Of a DNA stretch of 64,000 bases, positions 44,652 to 54,240 are shown piece by piece. The stretch is from the NCBI GenBank assembly GCA_002690915.1, contig NZGF01000050.1, positions 1 through 64,000 of the forward strand. The letters are read 5' to 3'. Every line of letters starts with the position of its first letter. The first letter of the stretch is position 1. The translations under genes were made by a program, and so were the position numbers. The notes under the pieces were generated by a model, which was given only the letters and a program-made list of their open reading frames with translations, made no database searches and was not told the DNA's origin. This stretch comes from Crocinitomicaceae bacterium. Its GTDB lineage: Bacteria > Bacteroidota > Bacteroidia > Flavobacteriales_D > Sanyastnellaceae.

Positions 44652-45830
44652 TTGAACCCCTCTCGCCGCACATGGAGCCGTCGCCTCACGACAACAAAGG
44701 ACGGATCGCCCACCTTGGAAGTTGCGGAATGGGGCGTCGCATACCACAGCATTTACGGTGCGCTAACCGAGTCTGAACACGTATTCATCGACCATGGTTT
44801 GGAACTTTGGTGGTCGGAAAATCAGGAGGTATCTGGGCGCATACGCGTGCTCGAGGTGGGCTTCGGTACAGGGCTAAATGCGGCACTAGCCTGGCAATGG
44901 GCAGAGCGCCAGGGCATCCATCTGGAATACATTGGCTTGGAGCCATACCCGCTGGAACCGCATGAGGTCATAACATGGACTTCTTCAGGCCTTTCGAAGG
45001 ACTTGGAATGGCGCATGAGCGCACTTCACGAGCAGGCCGTTGAGCCCAATGGTTTCTCGGCCGATGGCTTTTCAGCTCAAATCTTGCACACTACCCTTCA
45101 AGGCTGGAAAGGATCAGGGACTTTTGATGTATGCTTTTTCGATGCCTTCGCGCCTGCCCAGCAGCCTGAGCTTTGGCATATAGGAATCTTCGAGTCGTTG
45201 TTGTCTTGGATGAATCCGGGTGCGGTTCTGGCCACTTACTGTGCTAAAGGACAGGTGCGGCGTAACATGGAACGCGCAGGATGGAAGGCTGAACGGTACC
45301 CGGGCCCTCCTGGCAAACGGGAAATGCTGGTGGCGCGCAGCATTCCGGTATCTCGATGGAATGTGCGGTGTTACGCTTTGATCTTGAATCCAGCACGCAC
45401 CCACATCCTTGTGGCGCGCGAGAGGTTTCCCGATGGCTCTGTGGGATGTAAATTCCCGGGGGGAGGTTTAGAAACTGGCGAGGCGCTGGTGGATACACTT
45501 TGGAGGGAGTGCACCGAAGAGTTGGGATCATCGGATGGCCTCACATGGCTGGGGCACGCCTACACCAATGATTTTTTCGTTCGCAGTGCCTTCCGGGATG
45601 ACGAGCAAATTCTCGCGGTCTACCATTGGATGCAGGCAGATCACGACGGCGTGGCGTGGTGGGATGAGAGGCCAGCCACCGTAGCCGCTACGGAGCCACT
45701 GCTCGAAATGAATTGGCAGGCTGTGGATAGTCTGACACCGGATGCCATGCGTTTTCCCATCGACCGGCTGGTGGTGGGAAACTTGAAGGCGTGGATGGTG
45801 ACTATCCAATCAGACCCAAGCGCTGGTTGA
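44652..45830 (+). CDS. MnmD-like tRNA 5-methylaminomethyl-2-thiouridine methyltransferase fused to NUDIX hydrolase
   Basis: N-half GVAYHSIYGALTESEHVFIDHGLE...VLEVGFGTGLNAAL...FDVCFFDAFAPAQQPELWHIGIFESL...LATYCAKGQVRRNMERAGW...PGPPGKREM; C-half has NUDIX box GGLETGEALVDTLWRECTEELGS. TTG start at 44652. Confidence 0.85.
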   Translation: MNPSRRTWSRRLTTTKDGSPTLEVAEWGVAYHSIYGALTESEHVFIDHGLELWWSENQEVSGRIRVLEVGFGTGLNAALAWQWAERQGIHLEYIGLEPYPLEPHEVITWTSSGLSKDLEWRMSALHEQAVEPNGFSADGFSAQILHTTLQGWKGSGTFDVCFFDAFAPAQQPELWHIGIFESLLSWMNPGAVLATYCAKGQVRRNMERAGWKAERYPGPPGKREMLVARSIPVSRWNVRCYALILNPARTHILVARERFPDGSVGCKFPGGGLETGEALVDTLWRECTEELGSSDGLTWLGHAYTNDFFVRSAFRDDEQILAVYHWMQADHDGVAWWDERPATVAATEPLLEMNWQAVDSLTPDAMRFPIDRLVVGNLKAWMVTIQSDPSAG

Positions 45831-46383
45831 CGCAATCGTCGATGCGCTGGTAGAGGTTCGCCGGAGAAAACGTCCGCCATCCGAGTTCGCTCAATTCGCC
45901 ACCCAAGACGAAATAGCTGTCAAGGTCGATGGCCTTCATGTCATCAATTACGTGCTCTCGAAAATTCAATAAGGCGATCCACCCGTCTTCTTCGGTTACT
46001 TCATCGAACCACTCTTCGTAGTAGCAATCGTCACTGAAGTGAAAATTCAAGACGTTTTCACCAATCAGGATGTAGCGGTAGATTCCCTCCGCAATGAGCA
46101 CGTCAATGACTTCGCGTTTGAGCTGCATGATGTCGTTGTACAAGCAATCGTTCCACTCCCCGATGAATTCGATAATTGCGAAATGCTCGTCGTAGTCAAC
46201 GAATAAAATTTTACAGAATAACGTGGGCGAGTGGATGGAGTCCCACTGGGGATGGATGAAATAGTTGTAGACTTTGGTTGAGTATTCAAACTCGCTGTAT
46301 GTCCGGTCATAAAAGGGACTACGCGGGTCGTTGCTCGCGACGTAGTGGTTGCGCCATGCGTAATAGGGTTCCAGTGTATGCAT
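45802..46383 (-). CDS. Conserved-looking hypothetical protein
   Basis: 193 aa, acidic and aromatic-rich; no family recognised; 9-bp gap to murQ and 3' overlap (29 bp) with convergent MnmD-NUDIX gene. Confidence 0.7.
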   Translation of the reverse strand: MHTLEPYYAWRNHYVASNDPRSPFYDRTYSEFEYSTKVYNYFIHPQWDSIHSPTLFCKILFVDYDEHFAIIEFIGEWNDCLYNDIMQLKREVIDVLIAEGIYRYILIGENVLNFHFSDDCYYEEWFDEVTEEDGWIALLNFREHVIDDMKAIDLDSYFVLGGELSELGWRTFSPANLYQRIDDCVNQRLGLIG

Positions 46384-46391
46384 GGTACTTT

Positions 46392-47222
46392 TTATCCTTG
46401 TCCTTTCAGTTGCTCAATTGATGCGCGCACATCACGGGTTAACCGGAGTGATTCCGCTGCCGCCTTCGAAGACACACCTGTGGCGTCTTGGATCATCCGA
46501 ATGCCCCGTTCTTCAAGCTTGGTATTGGAGGGCTTCATATCTACCATCCTAGAGCCCACGACGTGACCGAGTTGGATCATGGCCGTCGTGCTGATTAAGT
46601 TGAGGATCAGCTTGGTGGCTGTCCCGGCGTTCAAGCGCGTGCTACCTGTTACGAATTCGGGGCCTGTGACCGCGACCATGGCGTGTTCTGCTGCTTCGAC
46701 GACGGCCGAATCGGGATTGCACGTGATGCAGGCCGTCAGGAGGCCGGCCTCCCGCGCAGCTTTCAAGCCTCCGATTACGTATGGCGTTCTTCCCGAAGCG
46801 GCGATTCCTACTAAGGTGTCTAGCTTATCGGGTAGTGCGGGGGACAGGTCATCCCAAGCCCCATTGGGATTGTCCTCAGCGCCTTCTACCGCTACTCGGA
46901 GTGCTCCATCGCCTCCTGCGATCCAACCTTGCACCTGAGTGGGGTTCACCCCAAATGTCGGAGGGCATTCACTGGCATCCAATACGCCCAATCTGCCGCT
47001 CGTTCCCGCGCCTATGTAAAAGAGCCGACCGCCGTTTTTCATGCGTGCTACCAAAGCTTCAATGAAGTGCTCAACGCTGTCAAGGCTTCCGCCGACCGCA
47101 TCGAAGGCAGCTTGTGTCTGGCCGTGCATGGCACAGACCAATTCCGAAATGGACTTGTATTCCAACCCCTGGTGAGGCCCTGATTGTTCGGTTGGAGGGA
47201 GGTGGGATTCGTCAGCGTGCAT
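46392..47222 (-). CDS. murQ: N-acetylmuramic acid 6-phosphate etherase
   Basis: GRLFYIGAGTSGRLGVLDASECPPTFGVNPTQVQGWIAGGDGAL...VGIAASGRTPYVIGGL...TGSTRLNAGTATKLILNLISTTAMIQLG. Start at MHADESH avoids overlap with aroE. Confidence 0.93.
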   Translation of the reverse strand: MHADESHLPPTEQSGPHQGLEYKSISELVCAMHGQTQAAFDAVGGSLDSVEHFIEALVARMKNGGRLFYIGAGTSGRLGVLDASECPPTFGVNPTQVQGWIAGGDGALRVAVEGAEDNPNGAWDDLSPALPDKLDTLVGIAASGRTPYVIGGLKAAREAGLLTACITCNPDSAVVEAAEHAMVAVTGPEFVTGSTRLNAGTATKLILNLISTTAMIQLGHVVGSRMVDMKPSNTKLEERGIRMIQDATGVSSKAAAESLRLTRDVRASIEQLKGQG

Positions 47223-47254
47223 GCAACTGTAAAAATAAGTGGGTACTGCCGAAG

Positions 47255-48016
47255 TCAGGTGCCATTGTTCCACCAATCCCAAGCCGCTTCCGCTTGAGCA
47301 ATTAACATGGATTTACCGTTCATTGTTTGCGCCCCAGCTGCCTCGGCGCGGCTGAGGAACGCAGTCTGCGCTGGGTTGTATACCAGGTCCACGACGAGGT
47401 GCTCAGGTGTGAGACCATCCCATGGGAGTTCGATTCTTGCCTCTGTATCCGGATAGGTACCCACAGGGGTGCATTGCACAACAAGTTTGCAATGCCTGAG
47501 GTAGGCCGAATTCAGGGTCTCATAGCGCATCGCCTCCCATGCGATGGGTGATCGGGTGACGTGGATTACATCGATACCCAGTGATTGCAATCCGTGTCGG
47601 ACGGCAGCAGCGGCGCCTCCATTGCCCAAAATCAGGGCACGTTCTTGCGACGATGTCAGGAAGGGACGGAGTGATTTCATGAAGCCCTCCGCATCTGTGT
47701 TGTGTCCGATCCATCCGTTGGCTGTCCGCTTGATGGCATTTACTGCACCAATGGCCCGAGCTGTGGGCGTCAAGTCCTGCAAGAACGGGATGATGGATTG
47801 CTTGTATGGAATTGTAATGTTCAATCCTTTTAATGCTGGCGAGGCATGTGCTTCGGTTTCGAGCCAATTCTCAAGCCCTTCCAAGTCAGCGCGTTCAAAC
47901 CGCTCGTACGAGGTGTCGATGACGCCCCAAGCGGTGAACCGATCTGCGAACAGAGCCGGAGAGTGGCTGTGAGAGAGGGATCGCCCCAAGACTCCAAACC
48001 TTCGCGTGATACTCAT
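47255..48016 (-). CDS. aroE: Shikimate dehydrogenase
   Basis: FGVLGRSLSHSHSPALFADRF...GLNITIPYKQSIIPFLQDLTPTARAIGAVNAIKR...GHNTDAEGFMKSL...ILGNGGAAAAVRHGL. Confidence 0.93.
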   Translation of the reverse strand: MSITRRFGVLGRSLSHSHSPALFADRFTAWGVIDTSYERFERADLEGLENWLETEAHASPALKGLNITIPYKQSIIPFLQDLTPTARAIGAVNAIKRTANGWIGHNTDAEGFMKSLRPFLTSSQERALILGNGGAAAAVRHGLQSLGIDVIHVTRSPIAWEAMRYETLNSAYLRHCKLVVQCTPVGTYPDTEARIELPWDGLTPEHLVVDLVYNPAQTAFLSRAEAAGAQTMNGKSMLIAQAEAAWDWWNNGT

Positions 48017-48912
48017 GCAGCCAGCCGGTTACCAAGCCATTGCAGAGCAACGACCAAACCTATACCTGCCGCAGCACAAGCGAGGCAAAAGAATAAATCA
48101 CCTGAGTCGGGCCATGCATTCGTTTGGAGCCAGGTTTCCCTGCCGTCGCTATGGGTGTGGAGCAGCAATGCGTTTTCCTTCCAGGGCCATAGGGCTTGCA
48201 AGGAGCCAAGCAGAAAGCCCGTTAGGGTCGCCATGACCCGACTTCTAGCGCTTGCGAGCAGGGCCTTAAGCCCTTTGCTGAACCCCAAGAGTCCGGTGAC
48301 GACTCCAGCACCTACTGTGACAATCACCATCAGATCCAACTCCTTGAGTGCCCCAATGACGGCGCTGTACACACCCAATAACAACAAGATGAAGCTGCCA
48401 GAAATGCCGGGCAAAATCATCGCACATGCGGCAACTGCCCCGCAAACAAACAGATAAACCAAGCTCGGTTCAACCTCAAGCGGTGGCAAGGAGCCCACAA
48501 TAAATGTGATGGCTGCACCAGCAATAAACAGAATCGTATGAGCTGCATTGCGCTGGCTTATTTCGCGACCAACCAAAGGGATGGAAGCCGCTACAAGGCC
48601 AAAGAAAAAGGCGAACAAAGGGGCCTTGTGGTATTCAAGTAAATGGTGGAGGAGACCGGACAATGCGACAATGCTGGCGCCAATTCCAGCCACCAAGGCA
48701 ATCAGAAAGGGAGCGTTTAGCGTATGCATTACCCCGCGTAATCCTTTATCTCTCCACGTTTGAACGAGTCCCCAAGACACGGCTGAGATGGATTGCAGGA
48801 GTTCGTCGTAGATGCCTGTAATCAACGCGACGGTGCCTCCGGAAACACCTGGAACAAGATCCGCAGCCCCCATGGCCATGCCGCGCAGAAAAATCCCAAG
48901 GTGGCGTTTCAT
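48013..48912 (-). CDS. DUF368 domain-containing membrane protein
   Basis: MKRHLGIFLRGMAMGAADLVPGVSGGTVALITGIYDELLQSI; ILPGISGSFILLLLGVY. Confidence 0.92.
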   Translation of the reverse strand: MKRHLGIFLRGMAMGAADLVPGVSGGTVALITGIYDELLQSISAVSWGLVQTWRDKGLRGVMHTLNAPFLIALVAGIGASIVALSGLLHHLLEYHKAPLFAFFFGLVAASIPLVGREISQRNAAHTILFIAGAAITFIVGSLPPLEVEPSLVYLFVCGAVAACAMILPGISGSFILLLLGVYSAVIGALKELDLMVIVTVGAGVVTGLLGFSKGLKALLASARSRVMATLTGFLLGSLQALWPWKENALLLHTHSDGRETWLQTNAWPDSGDLFFCLACAAAGIGLVVALQWLGNRLAA

Positions 48913-49238
48913 CCCACTTCTTTTTCGGGACAGAAGACAGCGCACCACTGCGTAATTCCGCCTTCCAAGCTGTACAGGTTGTCAAAGTTGTATTTGGTCA
49001 TGAGTGCACTTACGGTTGCTGCTGATCGTGCTCCGGAGCGGCAGTATACCACTACCGCGTGGGTTCGGGGGATCTCTGCTTGTCGGCTGAGGCAAAACGC
49101 CATGGGGATGTGCGATTGCGTCAAAGTACTCACAGTTACTTCATGGATTTCTCGGATGTCCAAGAACGAAAAACCTTTACCGTCCGCCTGCCATTGTTGG
49201 ACTTCATGAGGCGTGATGGTTGGGACGGGAGGCTGCAT
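48909..49238 (-). CDS. Rhodanese-like domain protein
   Basis: FLDIREIHEVTVSTLTQSHIPM...AVVVYCRSGARSAATVSALMTKYNFDNLYSLEGGITQW. Confidence 0.9.
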   Translation of the reverse strand: MQPPVPTITPHEVQQWQADGKGFSFLDIREIHEVTVSTLTQSHIPMAFCLSRQAEIPRTHAVVVYCRSGARSAATVSALMTKYNFDNLYSLEGGITQWCAVFCPEKEVG

Positions 49239-49254
49239 CGGTCAAGTGTTGGGA

Positions 49255-50061
49255 TTAGTCTTCCTCAACGGTCTCGCTCACGAGGCGTTTGCCCTCAGCC
49301 AGCGCTTCAGGCAGATGTTCGAAGAACGTATCTCCCCGAAGTCCGAGCCGTAGGCATTCCAGAGGAATCAAATCGTTTGGTCCGATATTTCCCAAGTTGA
49401 CATTCGCTCCGAATTGGCGGAGGAACCAAACCTGTTGGGGCTTCTTAGGGGCTTCCCAGAGGATGTCTTCCAGTGCGACATTGGCAAGGATTCGCTTAAC
49501 AAGTTGCACGTGAGCGCTGCCATTCGGACGGTAAATTCCGACATTTCCGCTCTCACGGGCTTCAGCAATGACCTTGAAACTCCCGGCTTGGAGTTCGTTG
49601 CTCATCATGCGAATCCATTTAGCCGGGCTGATGAGGATTCCTTCTTCCTTGGATCCAACTTCGGAAAGGACCTTGTAGTTTTTGCTCAGCCGGCTGATGA
49701 GCTCACATTTTTCGTCGTGGGGAATGACCATCGAACCGTCACTGACTTCTAAGCACGTGATGCCCAGGCTGTCGATGAACCGGAGGTAGTTTTCGATTTC
49801 ATTGCGGACGTAAAACGCCTCGAATAAGGTGCCGCCGCAGTAGACGTCAAATCCAGCTTCGTGATATCGCTTCACCTTGTCTACGACATTGTTCGTGACT
49901 AAGGAGGTTCCAAAGCCCAGCTTCAGAAAGTCGACCAGCTCGCCACCTGTCTCAATGAGATCTTCTGCTTGCCGCAGGCTTAGCCCTTTGTCCATCACCA
50001 TGGTCAAGCCATTGGTGCGGGGGCGTACAGGGCGTTCGGGTAGATGCGAAATTTCGAACAT
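49255..50061 (-). CDS. Phosphosulfolactate synthase-like (ComA family) protein
   Basis: TNGLTMVMDKGLSLRQAEDLIETGGELVDFLKLGFGTSLV...YCGGTLFEAFYVRNEIENYLRFIDSLGITCLEVSDGSMVI...WEAPKKPQQVWFLRQFGANVNLGNIGPNDLIPLECLRLGLRGDT. Confidence 0.88.
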   Translation of the reverse strand: MFEISHLPERPVRPRTNGLTMVMDKGLSLRQAEDLIETGGELVDFLKLGFGTSLVTNNVVDKVKRYHEAGFDVYCGGTLFEAFYVRNEIENYLRFIDSLGITCLEVSDGSMVIPHDEKCELISRLSKNYKVLSEVGSKEEGILISPAKWIRMMSNELQAGSFKVIAEARESGNVGIYRPNGSAHVQLVKRILANVALEDILWEAPKKPQQVWFLRQFGANVNLGNIGPNDLIPLECLRLGLRGDTFFEHLPEALAEGKRLVSETVEED

Positions 50062-50064
50062 GGT

Positions 50065-51480
50065 TTAAGGTTTAAATCGTTCAATCCGTTCGATGTAGCG
50101 CGCATCATTGGCAAGCGCAGGTAAGAAATTCAGGAGAATTTCGGACTGATCATAATGGTGTGTCAAAAGAAATTCAAGCAGGTCGAAAGCTGCTTTTTGT
50201 TGGCCCAGAACATACAGGCTGATGAATCGTCGGTAGCGCAAGTTGGGCGCTTCACGAAGTGCAGCCAGCGCATCGTCAATAACGAGCAATGCGTCCTCGT
50301 GCCTTAGGGCCAGTTGCATGTTATCCACGCGTTCGAGCCATAGCTCTTCGTGTTGTATGTCAAGCAGTAAACCTTGGGTGTAGACTTCTTCTGCTCTGTC
50401 GTGCTCCTCCCGTTTTTTGAGACTGGTTGCAAGTAGCAAATGGTAGTCGGCGTGTTTGGGCTCAATTTCCAAGGCTTGCTCAAAATGGGAGCAAGCTTCG
50501 CCGAGTCGGCCTTGCATGTCTGCGAGTACCCCCAAACCGACAAAGGCATCGGCAAACCGTGGATCCAACTTCAAACTTTCGCGGTAATAGGTTTCGGCGC
50601 GTTTCAAATCTCCAATCCGCTCCAGGCATTCGCCCATGTAACACCGTGTACTGGGCGAGGGGTCTTCGAACGAAAGGGTCTCCTCATAAGTATACAAGGC
50701 ATCTTGGTAGCGCTCCATGGCGACTAGGGCTTCAGCTTTTTGATGATAAGCTGGGCCAAAGGCGCTCTCAATCGCGATTGCGAAGTCGTAGGCATCGATG
50801 GCTTGGGTATACCGGCCGGAATGTTGCAGCGCATTGCCCATGCTGTACCAAGCGGCAAAGGAGTACGGCTGCTTTTCGAGGAATTGCTCGTAGAAGGAAG
50901 CCGCTTGTTTGAACTGTCCTGTTCGCTCATAACAAAATGCCAGTTCGTAGACGGCTGTTTCATTCAACGGGTCTTCCTCCAAAGCGTCGTGTAGGTTTCG
51001 AATGGCTTCTTGCCAGGCGCCCATGTTTTCGAATTCCAACGCAATATCGATGCGGATTTCCCGCTTGGCTTCCTTGTCCGCAAAAACCAGTGCGCGCTTG
51101 AAACAATCAATGGATAGTTTGTGCTCCGACATCTGGCTGTAGACGGCTCCAAGGGTAACGAGGACTTCTTCGTTGAGTGGCTCAATGTCGAGCAATTCCT
51201 TCAATAAGGGCACGGCTTTTACGCCTTGACCGGAGGCAATGCGAATCTGAGCTTGCTTCAGTTTGAGAGCGAGGTTCGCTGGATAAAGCTGACCGGCATA
51301 GAGAGCAACTGCGTGGGCTTTGCGAATGGATTTCTGTTCGAGGTAGTGCTCAATCAGACCTTCCAATTCATCCACGTCGAAGAAGGCTTGCTCGCTGTGT
51401 TCGACCATCGCCTCGAACTTCTGAACGAGTCCTTTCAGTGCAGGCTCACCACGGTACGCGCGTCCTTCTTCATTCATCAT
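50065..51480 (-). CDS. Tetratricopeptide-repeat protein
   Basis: Multiple TPR units (AFAAWYSMGNALQHSGRYTQAIDAYDFAIAIES, PSTRCYMGECLERIGDLKRAETYYRESLKLDP, ADAFVGLGVLADMQGRLGEACSHFEQALEIEP). Confidence 0.88.
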   Translation of the reverse strand: MMNEEGRAYRGEPALKGLVQKFEAMVEHSEQAFFDVDELEGLIEHYLEQKSIRKAHAVALYAGQLYPANLALKLKQAQIRIASGQGVKAVPLLKELLDIEPLNEEVLVTLGAVYSQMSEHKLSIDCFKRALVFADKEAKREIRIDIALEFENMGAWQEAIRNLHDALEEDPLNETAVYELAFCYERTGQFKQAASFYEQFLEKQPYSFAAWYSMGNALQHSGRYTQAIDAYDFAIAIESAFGPAYHQKAEALVAMERYQDALYTYEETLSFEDPSPSTRCYMGECLERIGDLKRAETYYRESLKLDPRFADAFVGLGVLADMQGRLGEACSHFEQALEIEPKHADYHLLLATSLKKREEHDRAEEVYTQGLLLDIQHEELWLERVDNMQLALRHEDALLVIDDALAALREAPNLRYRRFISLYVLGQQKAAFDLLEFLLTHHYDQSEILLNFLPALANDARYIERIERFKP

Positions 51481-51589
51481 ATCAAATCTACTAAGGGAAG
51501 AGGTTCCCGAGTGCATTTCGAACACTCCTTTTTTCACATCCAAGGTTATTTCTTTCACGACTCATGCTCAGCCATGGTATTTTTGGCCT

Positions 51590-52978
51590 ATGCTCATCAC
51601 ATCTATTTCTGGTATCCGTGGAACTATTGGAGGTTCTCCCGGAGAAGGCCTAACCCCCCCTGATGTCGTCAAATTTGCCACTGGATATGCACGCTGGATT
51701 CGAGAAGCGACTGGGCAGCCTCGACCTAAGGTGGTCGTAGGGCGAGATGCGCGTTTGAGTGGAGAACTAGTGCGCGATTTGCTAGTGGGTACACTGAACG
51801 CTGCAGGCGTCGATGTGATTGATCTGGGCCTCAGCACTACGCCGACGGTCGAATTGGCCGTTCCGCAAGAGCGGGCTGATGGCGGCATCATCTTGACGGC
51901 TAGTCACAACCCGCGGCAATGGAATGCCTTGAAGCTGCTGGACGCCTCCGGTGAGTTTTTAAGCGCCGCTGCTGGCGAGCGGGTGTTAGAGCTTTCCGAC
52001 GCCCCTGGGCAGTATTCGGAAGTGGATGCTATTGGAAGGGTGAGTCGTCGGACGGATTGGATGGAAAAGCACGTTGAGCAAGCTTTGGCGTTGGACTTGG
52101 TTGACGCAGAAGCGGTGCGCGCTAATCGTTTCAAGGTGGCTGTGGATGCAGTAAACTCCAGCGGTGGAATCATACTGCCGATGCTGCTCGAAGCTATGGG
52201 GTGTGAGGTCGTCCAGGTCCATTGCGAGCCAACGGGACAGTTTGCTCACAATCCCGAGCCTTTACCCGCTCATCTAAAAGACCTATGTGAGGCTGTTGTC
52301 GCCCAGGGCTGTGACCTCGGCATCAGTGTGGATCCCGATGTGGATCGGTTGGCATTTGTGGGGGAGGATGGAAGTTGGTTTGGCGAGGAATACACGTTGG
52401 TAGCTGTTGCCGACTACGTTTTGAGCAAAACCCCGGGAAACACGGTGAGCAATATGAGTTCAACACGTGCCCTTCGCCAGGTGACTGAATCCCGGGGTGG
52501 ACGATACGTGGCAAGTGCAGTGGGAGAGGTGAATGTGGTCAAGGCCATAAAGGAAACAGACGCGGTCATAGGTGGTGAAGGCAACGGGGGGATTATTTAC
52601 CCTGCATCTCATTGCGGGCGAGACGCCGTTGTCGGAACGGCGTTGTTTTTGACGCATCTGGCTGCCTCCGGTGTTCGAGTCAGTGCGCTGCGGCGTTCTT
52701 ATCCAGACTGGTTCATGTCGAAAGACAAACTGGACTTGCCGGCAGTTGATGTAGAACAAGCGTTGAAGCAATTGATGATGGCGCATCCCGAGGCCGATGT
52801 GAATACGCTGGATGGGGTGAAATTCGATTTGGACGAAGGCTGGGTCCACCTGCGGAAATCGAACACGGAGCCCATTATTCGTGTCTACGCTGAGGCCTCT
52901 TCACCCGAAGCGGCATCGGCATTGGGCAGCCGGTTCAAGAGTGAACTGCAAGGCTTGCTGAGCGCTTTGGAGGATTAA
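51590..52978 (+). CDS. glmM: Phosphoglucosamine mutase / phosphohexomutase
   Basis: LITSISGIRGTIGGSPGEGLTPPDVVKFATGYARW...GIILTASHNPRQWNALKLLD...GISVDPDVDRLAF...GEGNGGIIYP...VHLRKSNTEPIIRVYAEA. Confidence 0.85.
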   Translation: MLITSISGIRGTIGGSPGEGLTPPDVVKFATGYARWIREATGQPRPKVVVGRDARLSGELVRDLLVGTLNAAGVDVIDLGLSTTPTVELAVPQERADGGIILTASHNPRQWNALKLLDASGEFLSAAAGERVLELSDAPGQYSEVDAIGRVSRRTDWMEKHVEQALALDLVDAEAVRANRFKVAVDAVNSSGGIILPMLLEAMGCEVVQVHCEPTGQFAHNPEPLPAHLKDLCEAVVAQGCDLGISVDPDVDRLAFVGEDGSWFGEEYTLVAVADYVLSKTPGNTVSNMSSTRALRQVTESRGGRYVASAVGEVNVVKAIKETDAVIGGEGNGGIIYPASHCGRDAVVGTALFLTHLAASGVRVSALRRSYPDWFMSKDKLDLPAVDVEQALKQLMMAHPEADVNTLDGVKFDLDEGWVHLRKSNTEPIIRVYAEASSPEAASALGSRFKSELQGLLSALED

Positions 52979-53017
52979 ACCAAAAAAGGTGCATTTTTGC
53001 GTGACGGACACTGAGTG

Positions 53018-54148
53018 ATGAACGTTTACCTCGATAATGCCGCGACGACAGCAGTCGCACCGGAAGTGGTGAAAGCCATGGTGCCTGTTTTGCAGGAAAG
53101 CTTTGGAAACCCTTCCTCAAGCCACGCCGTTGGTCGTAAATCTCGGGTGCTTATTGAGCAGAGTCGTCGCCGGGTTGCCAAGCACCTCAATTGCCACCCG
53201 AGTTGCATCTATTTCACATCGGGTGGGACGGAAGCCGATAACCTTGCCTTGCGCAGTGCCGTCAGGGACTTAAGGTGCACACGCATCATTACTTCGGAAG
53301 CGGAACACAGCGCCGTTATCAAAACCGCTGAATCCCTCCAACGCAATGAAGGCACGGAGCTTGAACTGGTTCGTCACCTGCCGGACGGTAAAGTGGACTT
53401 CGAACACCTTGAATCGTTGCTGTCCAAGGGAGGCAAGACGATTGTTAGCTTGATGCACGCGAACAACGAGGTGGCCGTGATTCAGGACCTGGACCGCATT
53501 GGCGCATTGTGTCGGGAGGCCGGTGCGCTGTTTCATACGGATACGGTGCAGACAATGTGCCATTACGAATTTGATTTGGAGGCATTGCCTGTGGATTTCA
53601 TCACGTGTTCAGCACACAAGTTTCATGGCCCCAAGGGGGTTGGATTTCTGTACATCCGCAAAGGCCTGCATCTAAAAGGCCAAATCGAGGGCGGTAGTCA
53701 AGAACGCGCTGTGCGTGGCGGTACCGAGAGCACCCACAACATCGTTGGACTCGCGACGGCGATGGACTTGGCTTATGATGACCTCGCTTCGCATCAGGAC
53801 CACGTGCGCGCTCTGAAAGCGCGTATGGTCAATGGGCTGACGGAGGCGATTCCTGGCGTGCGATTCAACGGAGACTCGGACAGTCCAGAGGGCTTGTACA
53901 CGGTATTGAATGTGTCGTTTCCGCCCCACCCTAAGTCGGGAATGGCATTGTTTCTTTTGGACTTGGAAGGCGTTGCATGCTCAGGGGGTAGTGCCTGTTC
54001 GAGCGGCGCGACATTGGGATCGCACGTGCTGCGGGCGTTGGAATTCCACGACCCTCAACGGGCGAGTTTGCGGTTTTCCTTTGGCCGTTACAACACCGCA
54101 GAAGAGGTGGACTATGCCCTCGCCGCCATCCGCAGGGTGTTCGCCTAA
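53018..54148 (+). CDS. Cysteine desulfurase (class V aminotransferase)
   Basis: VYLDNAATTAVAPEVVKAMVPVLQESFGNPSSSHAVGRKSR...FTSGGTEADN...SAHKFHGPKGVGFLYIRKG...GGTESTHNIVGL...CSGGSACSSGATLGSHVL. Confidence 0.93.
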   Translation: MNVYLDNAATTAVAPEVVKAMVPVLQESFGNPSSSHAVGRKSRVLIEQSRRRVAKHLNCHPSCIYFTSGGTEADNLALRSAVRDLRCTRIITSEAEHSAVIKTAESLQRNEGTELELVRHLPDGKVDFEHLESLLSKGGKTIVSLMHANNEVAVIQDLDRIGALCREAGALFHTDTVQTMCHYEFDLEALPVDFITCSAHKFHGPKGVGFLYIRKGLHLKGQIEGGSQERAVRGGTESTHNIVGLATAMDLAYDDLASHQDHVRALKARMVNGLTEAIPGVRFNGDSDSPEGLYTVLNVSFPPHPKSGMALFLLDLEGVACSGGSACSSGATLGSHVLRALEFHDPQRASLRFSFGRYNTAEEVDYALAAIRRVFA

Positions 54149-54240
54149 ACCCCCTGAAATCAGATTTTCTAATCGGTTTCCTGTTCAAGTGCTTTTTTCG
54201 TCTTGCTCTGCGGATTAAATTCGGACTTCGACCACATCGC

